Positions 16,430-25,750 of a stretch of 64,000 bases of DNA are shown here, one piece after another. How positions within the stretch are numbered: position 1 is the stretch's first letter; each line of letters starts with the position of its first letter. Under the pieces are notes generated by a model, which was not told where the DNA came from, made no database searches, and saw only the letters and a list, made by a program, of their open reading frames with translations. Source of the DNA: CAAGNP01 sp045595965 (lineage in GTDB: Bacteria; Bacteroidota; Bacteroidia; Bacteroidales; UBA932); the NCBI GenBank assembly GCA_045595965.1, contig JAZOBN010000028.1:1-64000 (forward strand), read 5' to 3'. The translations under genes were made by a program, and so were the position numbers.

Positions 16430-17452
16430 CTATATTGAGACGAAGAGGAGGTTGGACAAGTTGCAAAAGACAATTTTTGCATTGACATTCCCTTCAATTG
16501 CTATCCTTGCCTCTTCAATGTATCTGAATCCCTTCTCAAAAAATGTGTCGGGGATTCTGTTTGCAAAGTTAGCAACTGTTTGTGATTCTTCATCTGTTAT
16601 TGAGGCTATATGTTGAAGGCCGTTTTTAGTGAGCCATATTTTTCTTAGAAAACCTGTGCTGTATTTGCAGAATTCTTTCTGTCTCTCCCTTCCAAGATTT
16701 ACAAGTTCCTCATTCATTTCGAGTACAGGGGTGAGTTTCTTTGCGCAGCAGTTGTTCAGCAGTTCTGCGATGATAGGGAAGTATGGAGAACTCTCTCCCG
16801 AGATTCCTGTTATCTCTACGGGGAGCATCTGGACCGAAAGGCAACGTGAGCGAATGGTGTTTATAACTTTCTCCGGGGAGTGTGTCACCAGGAGGAAATA
16901 ACTTCCTGAAAAAGGTTCTTCGATAATTTTCAGAAGTTTGTTTGCAGCCTCCTGATTCATCCTCTCGGGGAGGTACATTATCAGATATTTATTCCCCCCT
17001 TCATACGACCTTAGATTGCTTTTTGCAAGGATCTCTTTGGCCTCTGCAACACTGATATTTCCCACTTTATCCTCTATTCCTAAAGCTTTGTTCAGCTCCT
17101 CCTCTGTAAAATAGGGGTTGGAGAGTGCCAGTTCGCGGAAATGGGGGAGGAATGTGTCACTGACAGGTCTCTTTTCGCTGCCCGATTTGGATGTGACATT
17201 GACAGGATAGACAAAGTGCATATCGGGATGGATAAGTTTCTGGAATTTGTTGCACTCCGGGCATACTCCACAGGAGTCTCCATCTTTTTTGTTGGGACAT
17301 GACATATATTGGGCAAGGGCTACTGCCAGGGGGAATCCCCCGGAACCATCCTCTTCAACAAGCATAAGGGCGTGAGGAACTCTCCCCTCATCAACCATCG
17401 ATGAGAGTTTCTTTTTCAGCCCTTCATTTCCTGTCACATCTCTAAAACGCAT
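16430..17452 (-). CDS. holB: DNA polymerase III delta' subunit
   Basis: A 340-residue clamp-loader subunit. The AAA+ fold lacks a true Walker A (EEDGSGGFPLA), as normal for delta', and has a four-cysteine zinc finger (C52-C67 region: CPNKKDGDSCGVCPECNK). YLPERMNQEAANKLLKIIEEP and the arginine finger context NTIRSRC are classic. It loads the sliding clamp with gamma/tau and delta. It lies 9 bp upstream of ricT in the same operon. Confidence 0.92.
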   Translation of the reverse strand: MRFRDVTGNEGLKKKLSSMVDEGRVPHALMLVEEDGSGGFPLAVALAQYMSCPNKKDGDSCGVCPECNKFQKLIHPDMHFVYPVNVTSKSGSEKRPVSDTFLPHFRELALSNPYFTEEELNKALGIEDKVGNISVAEAKEILAKSNLRSYEGGNKYLIMYLPERMNQEAANKLLKIIEEPFSGSYFLLVTHSPEKVINTIRSRCLSVQMLPVEITGISGESSPYFPIIAELLNNCCAKKLTPVLEMNEELVNLGRERQKEFCKYSTGFLRKIWLTKNGLQHIASITDEESQTVANFANRIPDTFFEKGFRYIEEARIAIEGNVNAKIVFCNLSNLLFVSI

Positions 17453-17482
17453 ATGCGAAGATACTATTTTTGTCTATAATTT

Positions 17483-19291
17483 CTATCCTTTATGGATGGT
17501 CATTTCACAATTCCTGCAATCAAACTGCAATCTCAACCTTTTCCCGTTGTTTATCAGGTAGAGTGGTTCCGAAATCTTCTTTCCGCACAGTCCAAGTTCA
17601 TGCCTTATACAGTATTTGGTCCTCATCAGTTCAGAGTACTCCTCAGAGGGGTTTTCCCTGTCAAGTTCAAAGGCATCTGCAGCCTGAATTCCGACAGATG
17701 AGTAAAGTTCCCTGGAAAGATGGTTTGAACAATTGAGTTTGATCCGCTGCTGCGGAGGGGTGATAGGGAGGGTAAATATGTGCTTGCTCAGGGGGTAATT
17801 CTGACGCTCCTCTTTGCAGCTTATTTCTGATTCGATCAGTTCGGACAACTCCCTTCTGATTGAGTTCAGTGCTGAGAGTGGGAGAAACGGGACAAATCCA
17901 CCGTCTGAGGCGAAATTCCCAAACCTGAATTTCAGGAATGATGTCGTTTTGGATAATTGGACCTTGAGATTGCCCAGGGCGAGTTCCCGGTTGTTTGCTT
18001 GTGCAAATGGGGCAGAGTCACTGTTTGTGTATGTGTAATTGACTTTTATCCCATTTTCACAAATTGCTTCTGCCACAATTTCAGACTCTGAAGCAGAGAT
18101 GTTTACAACAACATCAAGAACCCTTTTTGGGGTGTTGTTCTCCACCTCTTTCTCAAATTTATGGTTGTAATTGCGGTAAATTGTCGACCCGGGTGTGATT
18201 TCGGATACCTCCTTTACAAATATCACATTCCCCTCTACCTTATCTGCACGTATTCCTATGCTCTCCCCTTTAGGTGTTATGATGTGTAGACCGTCACCAT
18301 TGTTGAGACTCTTCCCTTCATAGAGAATACTGTTTTTCCTTACAGAAGATACTTTTCCGATGTGCTCTCCGGTAGCCTTTGCACTCTCTCCGGAGTTCCA
18401 TTTTTCCCTTTGGCCTGTTATGAAATAGGTGGTGTATCCCCTGGAGAAGGTCTGATGGATATTGGGGACAAATCCCCCCGTTATTTCACCGTAAGAGCTT
18501 TTTGGATAACCGTAAGAGTCGATAATTTTTCTGTAATGGCGGGTGATGTTCTTGACGTATGATTCGTTTTTGAGCCTACCCTCTATTTTGAATGAACTGA
18601 TTCCGGCATCCACAAGTTGGGGGATGTACTCTGCAAGGGAGAAATCTTTTAGGGAGAGGATAGGTTTGTTTTTCAGGAGAACCCTCCCTTGTGAATCTAC
18701 CAGGTCATAATTTGATCGGCAAGCCTGGATGCACTCCCCTCTGTTTGCACTTCTTCCGGTGAGATGGCTGCTCAAATAGCATTGGCCACTGTAGGATACG
18801 CACAAAGCTCCATGAACAAATGATTCAAGTTCACAAGAGGTTGCTTCACGAATGGCTTTAATCTGTTTGAGGGAGAGTTCCCTCGCCAGAATAAGCCTTT
18901 TGAAACCGAGGGATTCAAGGAATCGGGCCTGCTCGGGGGTGCGGATATTTGTCTGGGTGGAGGCATAGAGGTCAATAGGTGGAAGATCAAGTTTCAAAAC
19001 ACCAAGATCTTGTACAATCAGTGCGTCACACCCAGCTTCGTACCCTTTTATTATAACTTTCTGGGCCTTTTCGAGCTCTTCATCATATAGGATGGTATTT
19101 ACCGTCATATATACCCTGACTCCGTAGCGGTGGGCATATTTTGCTAGTGCTTCAATGTCGGAGAAGGTGTTCCCCGCAGCTTTACGGGCACCGAATGCCG
19201 GCCCGGCAATATAGAGAGCATCGGCACCGCAGTCGATTGCTGCAATGCCGATGTCCTTATTTTTAGCAGGAGCAAGTAGCTCTAGTTGCAT
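17483..19291 (-). CDS. U32 family protein (RlhA/TrhP-like), putative RNA hydroxylation factor
   Basis: A 602-residue protein. The N-terminal U32 domain begins ELLAPAKNKDIGIAAIDCGADALYIAG and has the family signature ELESFVHGALCVSYSGQCYLSS with its cysteine cluster (GECIQACR follows). A long C-terminal part ends in RTKYCIRHELGLCGKK and a DCRNC motif. U32 proteins once annotated as collagenases are now linked to prephenate-dependent hydroxylation of rRNA (RlhA) or tRNA (TrhP); length fits RlhA-like better. It overlaps the upstream TPR gene by 10 bp. Confidence 0.85.
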   Translation of the reverse strand: MQLELLAPAKNKDIGIAAIDCGADALYIAGPAFGARKAAGNTFSDIEALAKYAHRYGVRVYMTVNTILYDEELEKAQKVIIKGYEAGCDALIVQDLGVLKLDLPPIDLYASTQTNIRTPEQARFLESLGFKRLILARELSLKQIKAIREATSCELESFVHGALCVSYSGQCYLSSHLTGRSANRGECIQACRSNYDLVDSQGRVLLKNKPILSLKDFSLAEYIPQLVDAGISSFKIEGRLKNESYVKNITRHYRKIIDSYGYPKSSYGEITGGFVPNIHQTFSRGYTTYFITGQREKWNSGESAKATGEHIGKVSSVRKNSILYEGKSLNNGDGLHIITPKGESIGIRADKVEGNVIFVKEVSEITPGSTIYRNYNHKFEKEVENNTPKRVLDVVVNISASESEIVAEAICENGIKVNYTYTNSDSAPFAQANNRELALGNLKVQLSKTTSFLKFRFGNFASDGGFVPFLPLSALNSIRRELSELIESEISCKEERQNYPLSKHIFTLPITPPQQRIKLNCSNHLSRELYSSVGIQAADAFELDRENPSEEYSELMRTKYCIRHELGLCGKKISEPLYLINNGKRLRLQFDCRNCEMTIHKG

Positions 19292-20226
19292 TTAAGAGCA
19301 GTTTTAACCTGATATGTTGCAAATTCTCCGATTTGACCAGGTACAGTCATAATCTGTTTGTAGTAACCGCAAGCTTTCTCTTTGTCACCTTTAGCTTCGT
19401 ATGCTTGAGCCAAAGAGAAAAGTGAGTTGTTGATATCTTTTGCATTAGGAACTGCAGCTACATAAGATTCGTAAGCGGCAATCGCTTCATCATATTTTTT
19501 AGCAGCCATTGATGCGCTACCCCAGATTTTGTAACCGTTAGGAGATGGCAGATATTCAACAGATTTTTTTGCATTGGAAATAGCTTCATCCATTTTCTTT
19601 GCTTTTAAAGCAGCGTTGGCTTTCTTTACAAAGTAGTTTGATGCAGTTTTGTTGGCGTTTTTGTCTTGACCGAATTCTGCAGCTTTAGCAAGAGCATCAA
19701 GGGCAGTAGCCTCATCATTTATTTGAAAAGCACAAGTGCCAAGTCTCAAATATGCCATTGCGTTTGAAGGGTCAAGTTCGATAACTTTCTTGTATTCATC
19801 GATTGCTCCCTGGAAATTCTTTGCGTTAAGCTGTGCATTGCCTTTAGCAAAGAGAACTTGAGGGATAACGCTGTTCACTTCGTTTACGATATCGGTGTCA
19901 CCGAAAGCATTTCCTTTCTCAATAGCCTTGTTGAAAAGTTCAAGTGCCTGATCGTACAATTTGGTGTTTACAGCCTCTTTTCCAAGCTCATTGTATAGGA
20001 ATGGGATTTGTTTTTCGCAGTTTGTCTTGAGTTGGTCTGCCTCTGGGCCTATAACCATAGCCTCATCAAGGGCACTTTCAAAGTTTTTAAGTGCTTCTGC
20101 AATGTTTCCATCATTTAGAGCCATCGCACCCGCATTGTAAAGATTGGTAGCAGATTCGAGGTCTTGAGCGTTTGCAGCAAAGATAAAAGATAGGCTTAGG
20201 AATAGGGATAAAACAAATTTTTTCAT
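19282..20226 (-). CDS. Exported TPR-repeat protein
   Basis: A 314-residue protein with signal peptide MKKFVLSLFLSLSFIFAANAQ and several tetratricopeptide repeats, for example KGNAQLNAKNFQGAIDEYKKVIELDPSNAMAYLRLG (residues about 127-163) and MAAKKYDEAIAAYESYVAAVPN. It should be a periplasmic protein-interaction scaffold; the partner is unknown. It is the first gene of the operon leading through the U32 gene to trmB and has its own strong promoter (20272-20303). Confidence 0.85.
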   Translation of the reverse strand: MKKFVLSLFLSLSFIFAANAQDLESATNLYNAGAMALNDGNIAEALKNFESALDEAMVIGPEADQLKTNCEKQIPFLYNELGKEAVNTKLYDQALELFNKAIEKGNAFGDTDIVNEVNSVIPQVLFAKGNAQLNAKNFQGAIDEYKKVIELDPSNAMAYLRLGTCAFQINDEATALDALAKAAEFGQDKNANKTASNYFVKKANAALKAKKMDEAISNAKKSVEYLPSPNGYKIWGSASMAAKKYDEAIAAYESYVAAVPNAKDINNSLFSLAQAYEAKGDKEKACGYYKQIMTVPGQIGEFATYQVKTALKCN

Positions 20227-20271
20227 TTTCTAAATAGATTTGTGAATAATTCAGTTCAAATGCATATTTTG

Positions 20272-20303
20272 CAAAAATAGAAAAAATCTGTTTTTACAAC
20301 AAA
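20272..20303 (-). promoter_or_regulatory. Promoter of the TPR-U32-holB-ricT-gldH-trmB operon
   Basis: On the minus strand TTTG (20303-20300) and TATTTTTG (20279-20272) are 20 nt apart, a full match to the Bacteroidetes consensus. The leader would be about 40 nt. It is back-to-back with the promoter of the M16-family gene. Confidence 0.75.
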
Positions 20304-20322
20304 ATTACTCACATCTATTTTG

Positions 20323-20330
20323 TAATTTTG
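20323..20330 (+). promoter_or_regulatory. -7 promoter box of the M16-family gene
   Basis: TAATTTTG matches TAnnTTTG and ends 18 nt before the ATG at 20349. No clear -33 TTTG. It rules out the earlier TTG at 20328 as a start codon. Confidence 0.6.
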
Positions 20331-20348
20331 CCCCATATAAATACTTCT

Positions 20349-23090
20349 ATGAGCACAATCTTGAAATATATACTCCTCCTGGCACTCTTTTTCGGTCCCG
20401 CGCTGAATGCCCAGCAGGTGAAGGAACTCCCCGTAGATCCAAGGGTCCAAAAGAGTAAACTTGCCAACGGGTTTACCTATTATCTTGTTAATAACCAGCT
20501 CCAGAAAGGGTATGCTGACTTTTATCTTGTGAGGAGAGTGGGGGAAAACAATGAGGGGAGGGACGAAACCGGATTTAACCAGATGGTGAGTGAGTTGGGG
20601 TTGATGGGGAGCAGAAATTTTCCGGGGAACACCGTGGTCACCTATTTCGAAGAGATGGGGTTGAAGATGTCTGACGACTTCATGGTGGTAAACGGAAGGG
20701 AGAACAGTATGTACAGGGTGGAAAATGTGCCGGTGGGGCGAGGGGGCTCGATTGTGGACTCAACATTGCTGATAATCTTTAACTGGATGGCCAGCATAAA
20801 TATGGATGAAGAGGAGGTTGAGGTGCAGAAACAACTTTTCCAGAACAGATATGCTGGAGTCCTCCCCGACACTTTGATGGATGGGGTGAATAACTGTTCA
20901 TCCAAAGATATTAGAAACTTTTACTACAAATGGTTCAGACCGGAGCAGCAGGCTCTTATAGTGGTGGGGGATATAGATGTCAAGGATTTCGATTCCAAGA
21001 TAAAGACCTTGTTCCAGGCATTGCCGAGATACCTCGATAAGGTGGTGCTCCCTGCAAAAAAAGTGGCTGAACAGTCAGATGTGGAGGTGTCGGTAATCCC
21101 TTCATCCGATGCGGGGACAGGAAAGATGCACATATATTTTACCTCTCCCCCTCTTCCTGTGGGGGTGAGAACTTCGGCTGTCCCTTGGGTGGAGGAGTAT
21201 ATGAATACGATACTGTCGAACCTTGTGAGCAGAAGGTTGACCCTTGCATCGATGAAGTCTGATTTGCCGTTTGCTGTAAGAGGGGTGAAATATGACAGAT
21301 ATATGGGACTTTCGGATAGGGATGCATTTGGCGTTGAGTTGGATGTAAATAGTAAAAATGCAGAAAAGGTACTCTCTGTCGTGATAGATGAGTTGTATGA
21401 AATAGGGAAATTCGGTTTTACAGAGGATGAATTCTACAAGGGGCAGGAGTCCTATTTCAAGGACCTCAATTACAACTATGATTGGCGTATAATCACCCCT
21501 AACCAGGTTTATGCATATAGGGCGATAGATAACTTCCTGGGGAATTACTCTCTGGCAAGTATTGAGATGAAGAAGGAGTATATGGATATGATAAAGATGG
21601 AGATTGCTCCACAAAATCTGAATATGTATGCAGCCTCTTTCTTTAGAAAAGGGGACAATTGCCGTATACATTATCTCTATCCTTATGGAGATACCCTTCC
21701 AGATTCTTTGTCTGTGAGGTTGAAAGGGGTAGCTGAGAAGGAGATTATGGCCATAAGGGAGAGGAGAAGAGAGGGGGGGGGACCGGACCTTTTCCCCGAA
21801 ATATCCCTCAATGTGACCCACCCCGTGGAGAACACCATTGTCAAGGAGGTTCCCGAATTGATTACCGGTTCAAAAATGTGGACCCTCTCCAACGGGGCTA
21901 CAGTAATATTCAAGAATACACAGTCACAACCAGATAAATTCTCATTCAAGGCTGTATCCAAAGGGGGACTTTCATTGATGGGTGTGGACAACCCCTCCCG
22001 CAGTTTTATCAATGAACTTGCAAAGCTCACCTCTGTTGCGAATCTCTCCCGTCAGGAGCTGGAGTTGTATATGCTTGAAGAGAAGTTCTCCCTTGATGTT
22101 GAGTTCTCTTTGAATACAACATCTTTGTCAGGTAGGGGGTATTCGGGGTCTTTAGAGAACTTCATGAAGGTTGTCCACTCTCATTTTACAGCACAGAAAG
22201 GGGACAGTGACCTTTTCGAAAAATACAAATCTCTCAAGAGGGTGGATCTTGAAGGGAACATGATGTCTGTCTCGAGGGCGTTTGATGATTCGCTGAAGAT
22301 GATGAGATACCATAAGAGCCGTTATGTAAGTGTACAGAATCTACACGATCTGGATGCTATAGCAGAGGAGGATGCTTTTGGATTTATCAACAAGATGTTT
22401 TCAAACGCAAGCGGGTTCTATTTTATCTTTTCTGGTGATTTGAATGAGACTCTGTTGAGGGAATATGTCCAGAAGTATATTGCGACAATTCCTGGAAATC
22501 AGTCAAACGCCATAGGTTGGAACAATGTCCCTGTATATATCAAGAAATATAATCAGAGGACACATTTGAAAGGGGAGATAGGTTATAATTTATACAATAT
22601 AACGATTCATAGTGCGGCTACTTATGCTCTTCAGGATATCGCGGTTATGTCAATTATCGGTAATGGTCTCGAGAGCAGGATCACTTCAGAGCTTGGCAGA
22701 TTGGGGATTCCGGTGAAGAGCGACTTTTCTATCTCTGTTTTCCCGGAGGAATTTTTTACCATATCTATAGATTGTAGAACAAGTGAATATATGCTTCAGC
22801 TTGAGGAGATGGTGCTGGATATTTTCGGGAAAGTTGCACAAGATGGGTTCTCTGACAGGGAGGTGGGAAATGTAAAAAAAGGTATGCTTGAACATTTTAG
22901 GCGTGCCGAAAGTTTTGACAACGCTTTCTGGATTGATGTTTTGACAAGCAGATTCATATATGGAAAAGACTTCTACTCGAGATTCAATCAGGTGGTGGGT
23001 AATATCACCCCTGCTGAGGTGAACAGGAGGGTGAAGGAGTATATAAATGGATCTACATATACAATCCTTACGATGGAGGGGACAAAATGA
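20349..23090 (+). CDS. M16-family (insulinase-like) protein with degenerate zinc motif
   Basis: A 913-residue exported protein (signal peptide to about residue 21, LNAQQ) with two M16 halves: the first from about residue 30 (VQKSKLANGFTYYLVNN), the second from about 510 (MWTLSNGATVIFKNT). The family's HxxEH zinc site should sit just before the G-S-R-N-F-P-G-N segment, but residues 78-82 read QMVSE: both histidines and the glutamate are replaced. Surrounding residues align well, so this is substitution rather than a frameshift. It is probably a non-catalytic M16 homologue. DUF3109 follows with an ATGA overlap. Confidence 0.85.
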   Translation: MSTILKYILLLALFFGPALNAQQVKELPVDPRVQKSKLANGFTYYLVNNQLQKGYADFYLVRRVGENNEGRDETGFNQMVSELGLMGSRNFPGNTVVTYFEEMGLKMSDDFMVVNGRENSMYRVENVPVGRGGSIVDSTLLIIFNWMASINMDEEEVEVQKQLFQNRYAGVLPDTLMDGVNNCSSKDIRNFYYKWFRPEQQALIVVGDIDVKDFDSKIKTLFQALPRYLDKVVLPAKKVAEQSDVEVSVIPSSDAGTGKMHIYFTSPPLPVGVRTSAVPWVEEYMNTILSNLVSRRLTLASMKSDLPFAVRGVKYDRYMGLSDRDAFGVELDVNSKNAEKVLSVVIDELYEIGKFGFTEDEFYKGQESYFKDLNYNYDWRIITPNQVYAYRAIDNFLGNYSLASIEMKKEYMDMIKMEIAPQNLNMYAASFFRKGDNCRIHYLYPYGDTLPDSLSVRLKGVAEKEIMAIRERRREGGGPDLFPEISLNVTHPVENTIVKEVPELITGSKMWTLSNGATVIFKNTQSQPDKFSFKAVSKGGLSLMGVDNPSRSFINELAKLTSVANLSRQELELYMLEEKFSLDVEFSLNTTSLSGRGYSGSLENFMKVVHSHFTAQKGDSDLFEKYKSLKRVDLEGNMMSVSRAFDDSLKMMRYHKSRYVSVQNLHDLDAIAEEDAFGFINKMFSNASGFYFIFSGDLNETLLREYVQKYIATIPGNQSNAIGWNNVPVYIKKYNQRTHLKGEIGYNLYNITIHSAATYALQDIAVMSIIGNGLESRITSELGRLGIPVKSDFSISVFPEEFFTISIDCRTSEYMLQLEEMVLDIFGKVAQDGFSDREVGNVKKGMLEHFRRAESFDNAFWIDVLTSRFIYGKDFYSRFNQVVGNITPAEVNRRVKEYINGSTYTILTMEGTK

Positions 23091-23680
23091 TGACAAGTAT
23101 TATTCAAATAGATGACATTCTGGTCTCTTCGGAGATCCTTACGGAGTATTTTTGTTGTGACTACCCTGTTTGCAAGGGGGCATGTTGTATTATAGGGGAT
23201 AGTGGAGCCCCACTGGAGGAGGAGGAGTGCGAAGCACTTGAGAGCGAGTATTCCAAATACTCTCCACTGATGAGTCCCGAGGGGAGACTGGTGGTGTCTC
23301 AAAAGGGGTTTTTTGAGGTGGATCAGGATGGCGATCTGGTAACTCCACTTGTGGGATGCGCAGGCAAATGTGCATTTACAATAATTGATGAGAATGAGAA
23401 TTGCTTCTGCTCTATCGAGAGGAGCTATATAAACGGGGGCTCAGATTTCAAGAAGCCTATATCTTGCTGGCTTTACCCTATCAGGGTGACAAAATTGCGT
23501 AGCGGACTTACAGCGTTGAATCTTCACAGATGGGATTTGTGCAAGGATGCATTTGCCAAAGGGAAAAAAGAAAAGGTCCCCGTATATGTTTTTCTACGGG
23601 AACCTCTTATCCAAATGTTCGGGGAGGAGTTCTATTCAGCACTTTCTGAAGCAGCAAGGACTTTGAGTGCCTGCTCGTAA
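23087..23680 (+). CDS. DUF3109 family cysteine-rich protein
   Basis: A 197-residue cytoplasmic protein of the DUF3109 family, rich in cysteine clusters: YFCCDYPVCKGACC (C23, C24, C29, C33, C34), VGCAGKCAF, NCFCSIE and PISCWLYPIRV. The pattern suggests metal or Fe-S binding; the related YkgJ group is also of unknown function. Its start overlaps the stop of the M16-like gene (ATGA), so the two are coupled. Its last 49 bp overlap the 3' end of the DUF2007 gene on the other strand. Confidence 0.85.
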   Translation: MMTSIIQIDDILVSSEILTEYFCCDYPVCKGACCIIGDSGAPLEEEECEALESEYSKYSPLMSPEGRLVVSQKGFFEVDQDGDLVTPLVGCAGKCAFTIIDENENCFCSIERSYINGGSDFKKPISCWLYPIRVTKLRSGLTALNLHRWDLCKDAFAKGKKEKVPVYVFLREPLIQMFGEEFYSALSEAARTLSACS

Positions 23681-23847
23681 TCAGCATCATCTACTGTAAG
23701 CTGAATAGATAGAAGGTCTTTATTGAAAACACCAGTAACCATCGACATGTGTTCATTCAGAACAAATGATGGTATCCCGGCATCTTCCAATAATCCTTTT
23801 GCCAGATTTGCGGCAAACGAGTTGTCGTATGTTGCTACAATTTTCAT
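23632..23847 (-). CDS. DUF2007 family small protein
   Basis: A 71-residue protein: MKIVATYDNSFAANLAKGLLEDAGIPSFVLNEHM ... LTVDDADYEQALKVL. This is the DUF2007 domain, a ferredoxin-like fold annotated as putative signal transducing and related to P-II-like proteins. Function is unknown. It ends the pyrH-frr-hypothetical-DUF2007 operon, 7 bp after the hypothetical gene, and runs 49 bp into the oppositely oriented DUF3109 gene. Confidence 0.8.
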   Translation of the reverse strand: MKIVATYDNSFAANLAKGLLEDAGIPSFVLNEHMSMVTGVFNKDLLSIQLTVDDADYEQALKVLAASESAE

Positions 23848-23854
23848 AATGTTG

Positions 23855-24337
23855 TTATTCTTCTTCCCTTTTGAATGCTACATATTGTATGCCACGGGCA
23901 AGTTTTTCAATGTCTCTTCTGTAACCGTTGAGGATAAGTGGTGACTCACCTTTGGTGATTATCACTTTGTCTTCGTACATACGCATGAAGCGAGTCATCT
24001 TGTTCTTTATGCGGATGGTTACAGTCTGATCATCTTCCGAAACTATTTCGTAGCCGTAATTTTCAAATACAGAGAGGATCTTCTCTTTGTTCTCCTCGTA
24101 TGTTCCAGTAATGAGTGCCTCTTTCTTTACATAGCTGAGGGCAGGGTAGATAGCTGCCACTGCAAGGAAAAGAAGGAGTATCTTTGGGAATGAACCAGCT
24201 TTGAACATTGCCCCCTCCGGTGCGAATACAGTGGCAAAAGTCGCCCCTTCTGTTGTCAGCACAAGGATTACGATGATAAGGCTGAACAGGATTGCGAACG
24301 AGAAGAAATATTTGACTGAACGGATAAAGTATTGCAT
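23855..24337 (-). CDS. Hypothetical membrane protein, conserved type
   Basis: A 160-residue protein I do not recognise by name. It has two hydrophobic segments (residues about 11-30, FSFAILFSLIIVILVLTTEG, and 48-66, FPKILLLFLAVAAIYPALS) followed by a soluble domain of mixed strands and helices (VSEDDQTVTIRIKNKMTRFMRMYEDKVIITKG). The soluble domain probably faces the cytoplasm. It lies 5 bp after frr in the pyrH operon. Confidence 0.7.
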   Translation of the reverse strand: MQYFIRSVKYFFSFAILFSLIIVILVLTTEGATFATVFAPEGAMFKAGSFPKILLLFLAVAAIYPALSYVKKEALITGTYEENKEKILSVFENYGYEIVSEDDQTVTIRIKNKMTRFMRMYEDKVIITKGESPLILNGYRRDIEKLARGIQYVAFKREEE

Positions 24338-24342
24338 ATTGT

Positions 24343-24903
24343 CTAAACAGTTAGGATCTCTTTCTCTTTTGCAGCCAGAATCTCATCGACTTTTTTGTTG
24401 AATGAGTCAACATCTTTCTGGATAGTTGCTTCAGAGTCTTTTACAACATCTTCCGGCATGCCCTCTTTCTGGCTCTTCTTAAGTGTCTCAATACCGTCGC
24501 GACGGGCATTTCTGATAGCGATTTTTGCATTTTCACCCTCAGCTTTTGCCTTCTTTACAAGTTCTTTACGACGCTCCTCTGTCAATGGTGGAACATTGAT
24601 TCTGATGTGTTCACCGTTGTTCTGTGGGGTAAAGCCCAGATTTGCATCCATAATCGCTTTTTCTATGGGGGCAATCATGTTTTTCTCCCAAGGCTGGATG
24701 AGCATGGTCCTTGCATCTGGAGCGGTGATGCTGGCTACCTGTGGAACAGGTGTAGGGCTACCGTAGTAGTTTACCATAAGGTTATTGAAAACAGCAGGAT
24801 TGGCTTTTCCTGCTCTGAAGTTCTTAAGTTCGATTTCAAGGTGCGCAATGGCATCACCCATTTTATCTTTCGCAGTAGCGATGATGTCTTTAGCTTCGAT
24901 CAT
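24343..24903 (-). CDS. frr: Ribosome recycling factor
   Basis: A 186-residue RRF. The conserved blocks are all present: LKNFRAGKANPAVFNNLMVNYYGSPTPVPQVASI, IQPWEKNMIAPIEKAIMDANLGFTPQNNGEHIRINVPPLTEERRKELVK. It splits post-termination ribosomes with EF-G. It follows pyrH by 29 bp, the order seen in most bacteria. Confidence 0.97.
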   Translation of the reverse strand: MIEAKDIIATAKDKMGDAIAHLEIELKNFRAGKANPAVFNNLMVNYYGSPTPVPQVASITAPDARTMLIQPWEKNMIAPIEKAIMDANLGFTPQNNGEHIRINVPPLTEERRKELVKKAKAEGENAKIAIRNARRDGIETLKKSQKEGMPEDVVKDSEATIQKDVDSFNKKVDEILAAKEKEILTV

Positions 24904-24932
24904 ATCTGAATATTTTTAGTTTGTTTCTTAAA

Positions 24933-25637
24933 TTAACCTACTACTGTTCCAACCTCTTCACCCTCTACAAGTTTTGTGAGATTGCCCCTCTTGTTTACAT
25001 CAAAAACGATGATTGGCATCTTGTTGTCCTTGCATAGTGCAAATGCAGTGGAGTCCATTATTTTAAGGTTGTCAGACAGGGCTTTCTCATAAGAGAGTGT
25101 GGTATATCTGGTAGCTGTGGGATCCTTTTCGGGGTCTGCAGTGTAGACACCATCTACCCTTGTCCCTTTCAACAATGCGTCTGCTCCGATTTCACAAGCT
25201 CTCAGGGCAGAGGCAGAATCGGTAGTGAAGAACGGGTTGCCTGTCCCCCCCGCAATGATTGCAACTTTACCGCTTTCCAGAAGTTCAACAGCTTTATCCC
25301 TTACGTAATATTCTGCAATAGGTTTCATTGGTGTTGAGGTGAATACTTCTGCATCAACACCTGCACTTTTGATAGCCATAGAGAGTCCTATGCTGTTGAT
25401 GACAGTGGCGAGCATACCCATCTGGTCACCTCTGACTCTGTCAAAACCTTTACCGACACCTGACAAACCTCTGAAGATGTTGCCGCCACCAATCACGATA
25501 GCGACTTGAACACCCTTTTTACATACAGCGGCAATCTCTTCTGCGTATTGGGCCATTATTTTTTCATTTATCCCTTTTCCCTCCTCTCCTCCGAGGCTCT
25601 CTCCGCTGAGCTTGAGTAAAATTCTATTGTATTTCAT
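24933..25637 (-). CDS. pyrH: UMP kinase
   Basis: A 234-residue amino-acid-kinase-fold UMP kinase that phosphorylates UMP to UDP. Hallmarks are RILLKLSGESLGG at the N-terminus, VIGGGNIFRG, DQMGMLATVINSI and KGTRVDGVYTADPEKDPTA. The ATG at 25637 is chosen; a TTG-initiated reading from 25682 would include the -7 promoter box and is unlikely. First gene of the pyrH-frr operon. Confidence 0.96.
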   Translation of the reverse strand: MKYNRILLKLSGESLGGEEGKGINEKIMAQYAEEIAAVCKKGVQVAIVIGGGNIFRGLSGVGKGFDRVRGDQMGMLATVINSIGLSMAIKSAGVDAEVFTSTPMKPIAEYYVRDKAVELLESGKVAIIAGGTGNPFFTTDSASALRACEIGADALLKGTRVDGVYTADPEKDPTATRYTTLSYEKALSDNLKIMDSTAFALCKDNKMPIIVFDVNKRGNLTKLVEGEEVGTVVG

Positions 25638-25669
25638 CTGTTTTGCGATTTTTTCCAAAAAGTGATTAA

Positions 25670-25677
25670 CAAAAGTA
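25670..25677 (-). promoter_or_regulatory. -7 promoter box of pyrH operon
   Basis: TACTTTTG on the minus strand matches TAnnTTTG, with about 28 nt of leader to the pyrH ATG at 25637. The -33 half is not evident. Confidence 0.55.
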
Positions 25678-25709
25678 GTCAAAGATTATGAAAATCCCAA
25701 GTAAGAGGT

Positions 25710-25717
25710 TATATTTG
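25710..25717 (+). promoter_or_regulatory. -7 promoter box of sdhC
   Basis: TATATTTG matches the consensus and lies 33 nt before the sdhC ATG. It lies inside any longer reading of the gene, which supports the 25751 start. Confidence 0.6.
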
Positions 25718-25750
25718 CATCATAAAACATTAACAAAAGAACAACTAAAA

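Noticed and set aside
20642..20905. Reverse-strand frames within the M16-like gene
   Set aside because: They oppose a clear M16 coding frame and show no domain.
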